The position numbers and the translations under genes are program-made. The notes under the pieces were generated by a model that was given only the letters and a program-made list of their open reading frames with translations, searched no databases and was not told where the DNA came from. From Peterkaempfera sp044755465 (GTDB taxonomy: Bacteria; Actinomycetota; Actinomycetes; Streptomycetales; Streptomycetaceae), in contig NZ_JBIVRB010000003.1 of NCBI RefSeq assembly GCF_044755465.1, positions 124,001 through 188,000 on the forward strand: DNA of 64,000 nucleotides, given 5' to 3'. This document shows, piece after piece, positions 61,031-64,000 of this stretch. Position 1 is the first letter of the stretch. Each line of letters starts with the position of its first letter.

Positions 61031-63391
61031 TCAGCGGGGGTCCAGGCCCGTCAGCAGCTCCGGCAGCTCCCGGCTGTGGATGACGCCGAGGCTCTTCGTC
61101 GCGCGGGTGAGCGCGACATAGAGGTCATTCGCGCCATGGCTGTGCGCGGCCAGGATCTCCGTGGGCTCCACGACGAGGACCGCGTCGAATTCGAGCCCCT
61201 TGGCCTGCGCCGCCGTCAGCAGCAGGGCGGGCGAGTCCAGCGCCGACGGGTCGCCGGCCCGGGTGACACCGTCCAACCCGGTCAGCGCGTCGATCAGGTC
61301 GGCCGGCCACCCAGGGGCGTGGATGATCGCCATCCTGCCGCCGTCCAGCGCCGCGATCTCCCGCTTGACGGCGGTGCGCAACGCCGATCCCCGGTCGTCT
61401 GCGGCGATCCGGAGGCTCCACGGGCGGAGTCCGCCGCTGCGCACCGCGCGGGGGGCGGTGAGCGCCGGGTCGACCGCCCGCAGGACGCCCTCGGCGACCC
61501 GCATGATCTCGGCCGGGGTTCGGTAGTTGACGGTGAGCTCCACCGTGCGCCAGCGTCCGGCCGTGTACTCGTCGAGCGCCTCGCCCCAGGAGCTCAGCCC
61601 GGCCGGTGCGCCGGTCTGCGCCAGGTCGCCCACGATCGTCATGGAACGGCCGGGGCAGCGGCGGGCCAGCAGCCGCCAGGCCATGGGGGACAGCTCCTGC
61701 GCCTCGTCCACGATCACATGCCCGAAGCCCCAGGTCCGGTCCTCGGCCGCGCGCTCGGCCAGGGGCCGGAGCGCTTCCGCGCCCCGGTATTGGCGGGTCA
61801 GCATCTCCGCGTCGATCTCGACCAGTCCGTCCCCGAAGTCTTCGAGGACCATCTTCGCGAACTCCAGCTCCTCCGCCTGGGCGGCGGCCTCGGCCTTGCG
61901 GGACCGGGCGCTCCCGGGAAGCGGCCCGAGCAGTTCGGCGGCCTCGTCCAGCAGCGGCACATCGGCGGTCGTCCAGGGGGCGGCCTCCCGGTCCGGGCCC
62001 GGGTGGGCGCGCAGCAGGGCGGCGCGCTCGGCCTCGGAGAAGTCCGGCATGGCCGTCGCCAGCAGCTCCGGGGAGCCGAACAGGGCGGTGAGCAGCTGCT
62101 CTGGGCTCAGCAGCGGCCACAGCCGCTCGGCGACGGCCTGGAACTCGGGCTCCCCGACCAGCGCGTCCGCGAGGTCCGCCACGTCGTCCAGCGCCATCTT
62201 CCCGCCCCGGTCCCTGGCGATCCGCAGGGCCAGCTCCGAGGAGAGCCGCTCGACCAGGGCGGCTCGGGCCGCGTTGTGGGGCTCGCCGGTCTTGCGCGCC
62301 TCGGCGCGGCCCCGCTCGCAGAGGGCCCGGTCGATCCGCAGCTCCTCCTGGCGGGCCGACCTTCGGCCCACGGTGATGGTCCAGGCCGTCTCCGGCAGCT
62401 GCCGCAGGCCGTCCAGCGCGGCGGCGAGTACCCCGGCCATCCGTGCGTCGCCCTTGACGGCGGCCGCCTCGGGCGGCTCGGTGTCGGTCGCCGTCACACC
62501 CGGGTAGAGTGCGCCGATGCTGCTCAGTACGACCTCGCTCTCACCGAGCGCGGGGAGCACCTGGTCGATGTAGCGCAGGAACGTCGTGTTCGGCCCGATG
62601 ACCAGCACACCGCGCTTGGCCAGCCGGTCGCGGTGGGTGTACAGCAGGTACGCGGCGCGGTGCAGCGCGACCACGGTCTTGCCGGTCCCCGGACCGCCCT
62701 GCACCACCAGCACGCCGCCCAGCTCGGAGCGGATCACCCGGTCCTGCTCGGCCTGGATGGTGGAGACGATGTCGCCCATCCGCCCGGTCCGGGCCGCCGT
62801 CAGCGAGGCGAGCAGGGCACTCTCCCCACTGAGCCGGGAGCTGTCCCGCCCCTCCAGGGCGCCCATGCCGAAGGCGTCGTCGTCGAAGTCGACGATGGTC
62901 CGGCCCTTGCTCCGCAGGTGCCGCCGCCCCGCCACACCGCCGGGCACGGTGGGCGTCGCCCGGTAGAACGGCTCCGCGGCCGACGCCCGCCAGTCGATGA
63001 GGAGCGGCTCATGGTCGTCGTCCGCCAGCGCGATCCGGCCGATGTACTGCCGCTCGCCGTCGGCGCTCTCGATCCGGCCGAAGCAGAGCCCGTACTCGGC
63101 GGCATACAGCTCCGCCAGCCGCCGGGTGTGGTGGATCTCCAGCGTGTCGCGCTCCAGCCGGGACTGGTACGTGCCGCCCCTGTCCGCGAGATGGATCTCG
63201 CGCAGCCGGGCCGTTGCGAACGCACGCTGCCTTTCGAGGCGGTCGTACAGCTCGCTGACATACGCGTTCTCCGCGCGCAGCTCCCCGGCCCGCCAGTCGC
63301 CGTCCGGGTCCGTCCCGTCTCCGGCTCCGGCATTGACCACTGAATCGGGTTCGGGTGAGGACGAGGATGTCGGGACCAAAGCAAGCTCCAT
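61031..63391 (-). CDS. helR: HelR-type (HelD-like) RNA polymerase-associated helicase
   Basis: 786-residue UvrD/Rep-like SF1 ATPase. The coiled-coil N-terminal arm (about 35-100: ENAYVSELYDRLERQRAFAT) is the part that enters RNA polymerase in HelD proteins. Then come Walker A GGPGTGKT at 232-239, an inserted arm (about 300-560), Walker B VIVDEAQELSP, VNYRTPAEIM and the C-terminal VALTRATKSLGVI. ATG 63391 was chosen. An RAE palindrome upstream points to HelR, the rifamycin-induced version that removes the drug from RNA polymerase, rather than housekeeping HelD. Induction and resistance are by family, not tested here. Confidence 0.9.
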   Translation of the reverse strand: MELALVPTSSSSPEPDSVVNAGAGDGTDPDGDWRAGELRAENAYVSELYDRLERQRAFATARLREIHLADRGGTYQSRLERDTLEIHHTRRLAELYAAEYGLCFGRIESADGERQYIGRIALADDDHEPLLIDWRASAAEPFYRATPTVPGGVAGRRHLRSKGRTIVDFDDDAFGMGALEGRDSSRLSGESALLASLTAARTGRMGDIVSTIQAEQDRVIRSELGGVLVVQGGPGTGKTVVALHRAAYLLYTHRDRLAKRGVLVIGPNTTFLRYIDQVLPALGESEVVLSSIGALYPGVTATDTEPPEAAAVKGDARMAGVLAAALDGLRQLPETAWTITVGRRSARQEELRIDRALCERGRAEARKTGEPHNAARAALVERLSSELALRIARDRGGKMALDDVADLADALVGEPEFQAVAERLWPLLSPEQLLTALFGSPELLATAMPDFSEAERAALLRAHPGPDREAAPWTTADVPLLDEAAELLGPLPGSARSRKAEAAAQAEELEFAKMVLEDFGDGLVEIDAEMLTRQYRGAEALRPLAERAAEDRTWGFGHVIVDEAQELSPMAWRLLARRCPGRSMTIVGDLAQTGAPAGLSSWGEALDEYTAGRWRTVELTVNYRTPAEIMRVAEGVLRAVDPALTAPRAVRSGGLRPWSLRIAADDRGSALRTAVKREIAALDGGRMAIIHAPGWPADLIDALTGLDGVTRAGDPSALDSPALLLTAAQAKGLEFDAVLVVEPTEILAAHSHGANDLYVALTRATKSLGVIHSRELPELLTGLDPR

Positions 63392-63559
63392 TGACTCAGG
63401 ACTCTCAAAAGATCGCGCGGTTGCGGGGCGACGGAATGCGGCAGGGCCGCCCCGCCGCTGCCACGGCCCCGGGCCGGGCCCCGCGCGCACTGAGCACTCC
63501 CATGTGGGCGCATTCCGGCCGGTGTTTCGGCCCATGGCCGGTCATTCTGCGGCACCACC

Positions 63560-63580
63560 GGGGCCTTGCCGCAAGGCCCC
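63560..63580 (-). promoter_or_regulatory. Rifamycin-associated element (RAE) upstream of helR
   Basis: A 21-bp palindrome with arms GGGGCCTTGC and GCAAGGCCCC around one central base. It matches the known RAE, the sequence shared upstream of rifamycin-inactivating and helR genes in actinomycetes. On the minus strand it follows an A+T-rich CCTATTAAACATATAGC, a likely -10 region, so it lies at or just after the transcription start of helR. Confidence 0.85.
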
Positions 63581-63602
63581 CTGTGCGCTATATGTTTAAT
63601 AG

Positions 63603-63626
63603 GGCGAGGAGTGACCACTCCTCGCC
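63603..63626. terminator. Hairpin terminator between helR and the rightmost gene
   Basis: Perfect arms GGCGAGGAGTG (63603-63613) and CACTCCTCGCC (63616-63626), followed on the plus strand by TTTA. It lies downstream of the minus-strand membrane-protein gene and upstream of the helR promoter, so it isolates helR from read-through. Confidence 0.8.
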
Positions 63627-63644
63627 TTTATCATGGCCCGGCGG

Positions 63645-64000
63645 CTACGGATGGCGGCCGTTGCGGGTGGTGGGGGTGTCGAGGTCGTCGAGGAGGTGCT
63701 GCTCGTAGGCGATGCCGGGGCGGATGGTGTAGGCGAGGGTCTCCGCTTCGAAGGGGTCGCCGACGCGGGTCAGCGGCTCGGCGGGCTCCCAGGCGTCGTC
63801 CTCGGCGGGCTCGGCGGGCTCGTACGCCGCAGTGGAGCGCCACAGCCGGACGCAGGAGACCAGCGTGGCGGCCAGCAGCAGCAGATCGCGGGCGGTGAGC
63901 AGTGCGACGCCGGTGGCCGTGGAGCTGACCACCGGGCCGAACTCCACCGGGAACTCCAGCACGGTCAGCCCGGCGGCGGGCAGCAGCAGCAGCGCCACCG
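63645..64000 (-). CDS. Membrane protein of unknown function (partial, 5' end outside window)
   Basis: At least 117 residues. A hydrophobic N-terminal part (ALLLLPAAGLTVLEFPVEFG and GVALLTARDLLLLAATLVSC, two helices) is followed by an acidic Pro/Glu-rich tail (EPAEPAEDDAWEPAEPLT) ending in RNGRHP. The frame reaches the window edge; a GTG at 63998 is possible but more sequence is likely upstream. No domain is recognised. Confidence 0.65.
   Translation of the reverse strand, partial: VALLLLPAAGLTVLEFPVEFGPVVSSTATGVALLTARDLLLLAATLVSCVRLWRSTAAYEPAEPAEDDAWEPAEPLTRVGDPFEAETLAYTIRPGIAYEQHLLDDLDTPTTRNGRHP

Noticed and set aside
60947..63343. A 798-codon plus-strand frame over helR
   Set aside because: It is a compositional shadow. 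The minus strand has Walker A, Walker B and other helicase motifs.

Overview
The window is about 64 kb of chromosome from a very high-G+C actinobacterium. It is most likely Streptomyces or a close relative such as Kitasatospora or Streptacidiphilus. The evidence is strong G/C third-position bias, frequent GTG starts, four-base stop/start overlaps, a bcc-aa3 cytochrome locus, Scr1-type HTH plus DUF397 pairs, and SAM-IV and c-di-AMP riboswitches of the actinobacterial kind. No tRNA, rRNA, CRISPR array or replication origin was seen.

Region by region. 1-4.4 kb: partial pepA, then cobU-cobT-cobS (late cobalamin synthesis), all leftward. 4.5-9 kb: a small conserved protein, an aldo/keto reductase, a methyltransferase/DUF3043 pair and a rightward pspA-pspAA envelope-stress pair. 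8.8-17.6 kb: nadA (leftward), an Lrp regulator, a group II PLP decarboxylase, a GNAT, an IscA-type Fe-S protein, a PfkB kinase and a cysteine desulfurase-TusA fusion. 17.6-28.3 kb: the aerobic respiratory terminus, with ctaC-ctaD-ctaF rightward and ctaE-qcrC-qcrA-qcrB leftward, so complexes III and IV face each other across an L,D-transpeptidase, a small membrane protein, a 107-bp tandem repeat and a GntR regulator. 28.4-35.4 kb: a receiver-like protein, trpD, then a SAM-IV riboswitch, a six-residue leader ORF and a class V aminotransferase, followed by a RAM-domain protein, a rhomboid protease, a zinc ribbon and a NYN/PIN protein. 35.5-42.2 kb: three paralogous secreted NlpC/P60 hydrolases (one behind a c-di-AMP riboswitch), a methyltransferase divergent from an HTH-cupin regulator, and an exported HEAVH protein.

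42.2-52.5 kb is a foreign-looking insertion bounded by a 60-bp imperfect direct repeat of the 3' end of the HEAVH gene. It holds a giant secreted RHS/Hint polymorphic toxin gene with an internal bulb-lectin-like module. An out-of-frame deletion splits that gene in two. A small, lower-G+C C-terminal toxin module and its adjacent putative immunity gene remain intact, followed by a decayed tyrosine integrase.

52.7-64 kb: a membrane protein, two small cysteine/tryptophan proteins divergent from an Scr1-type HTH-DUF397 pair, a PCMT-like methyltransferase preceded by a 37-residue ORF, an M48 protease, a metallophosphoesterase, a TetR/SDR divergent pair with twin operators, and a HelR-type RNA polymerase-associated helicase with a rifamycin-associated element (RAE) upstream. 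A partial membrane protein ends the window.

Functionally the window joins core respiration, NAD, cobalamin and tryptophan genes with envelope remodelling under nucleotide control, plus one interbacterial-competition island.
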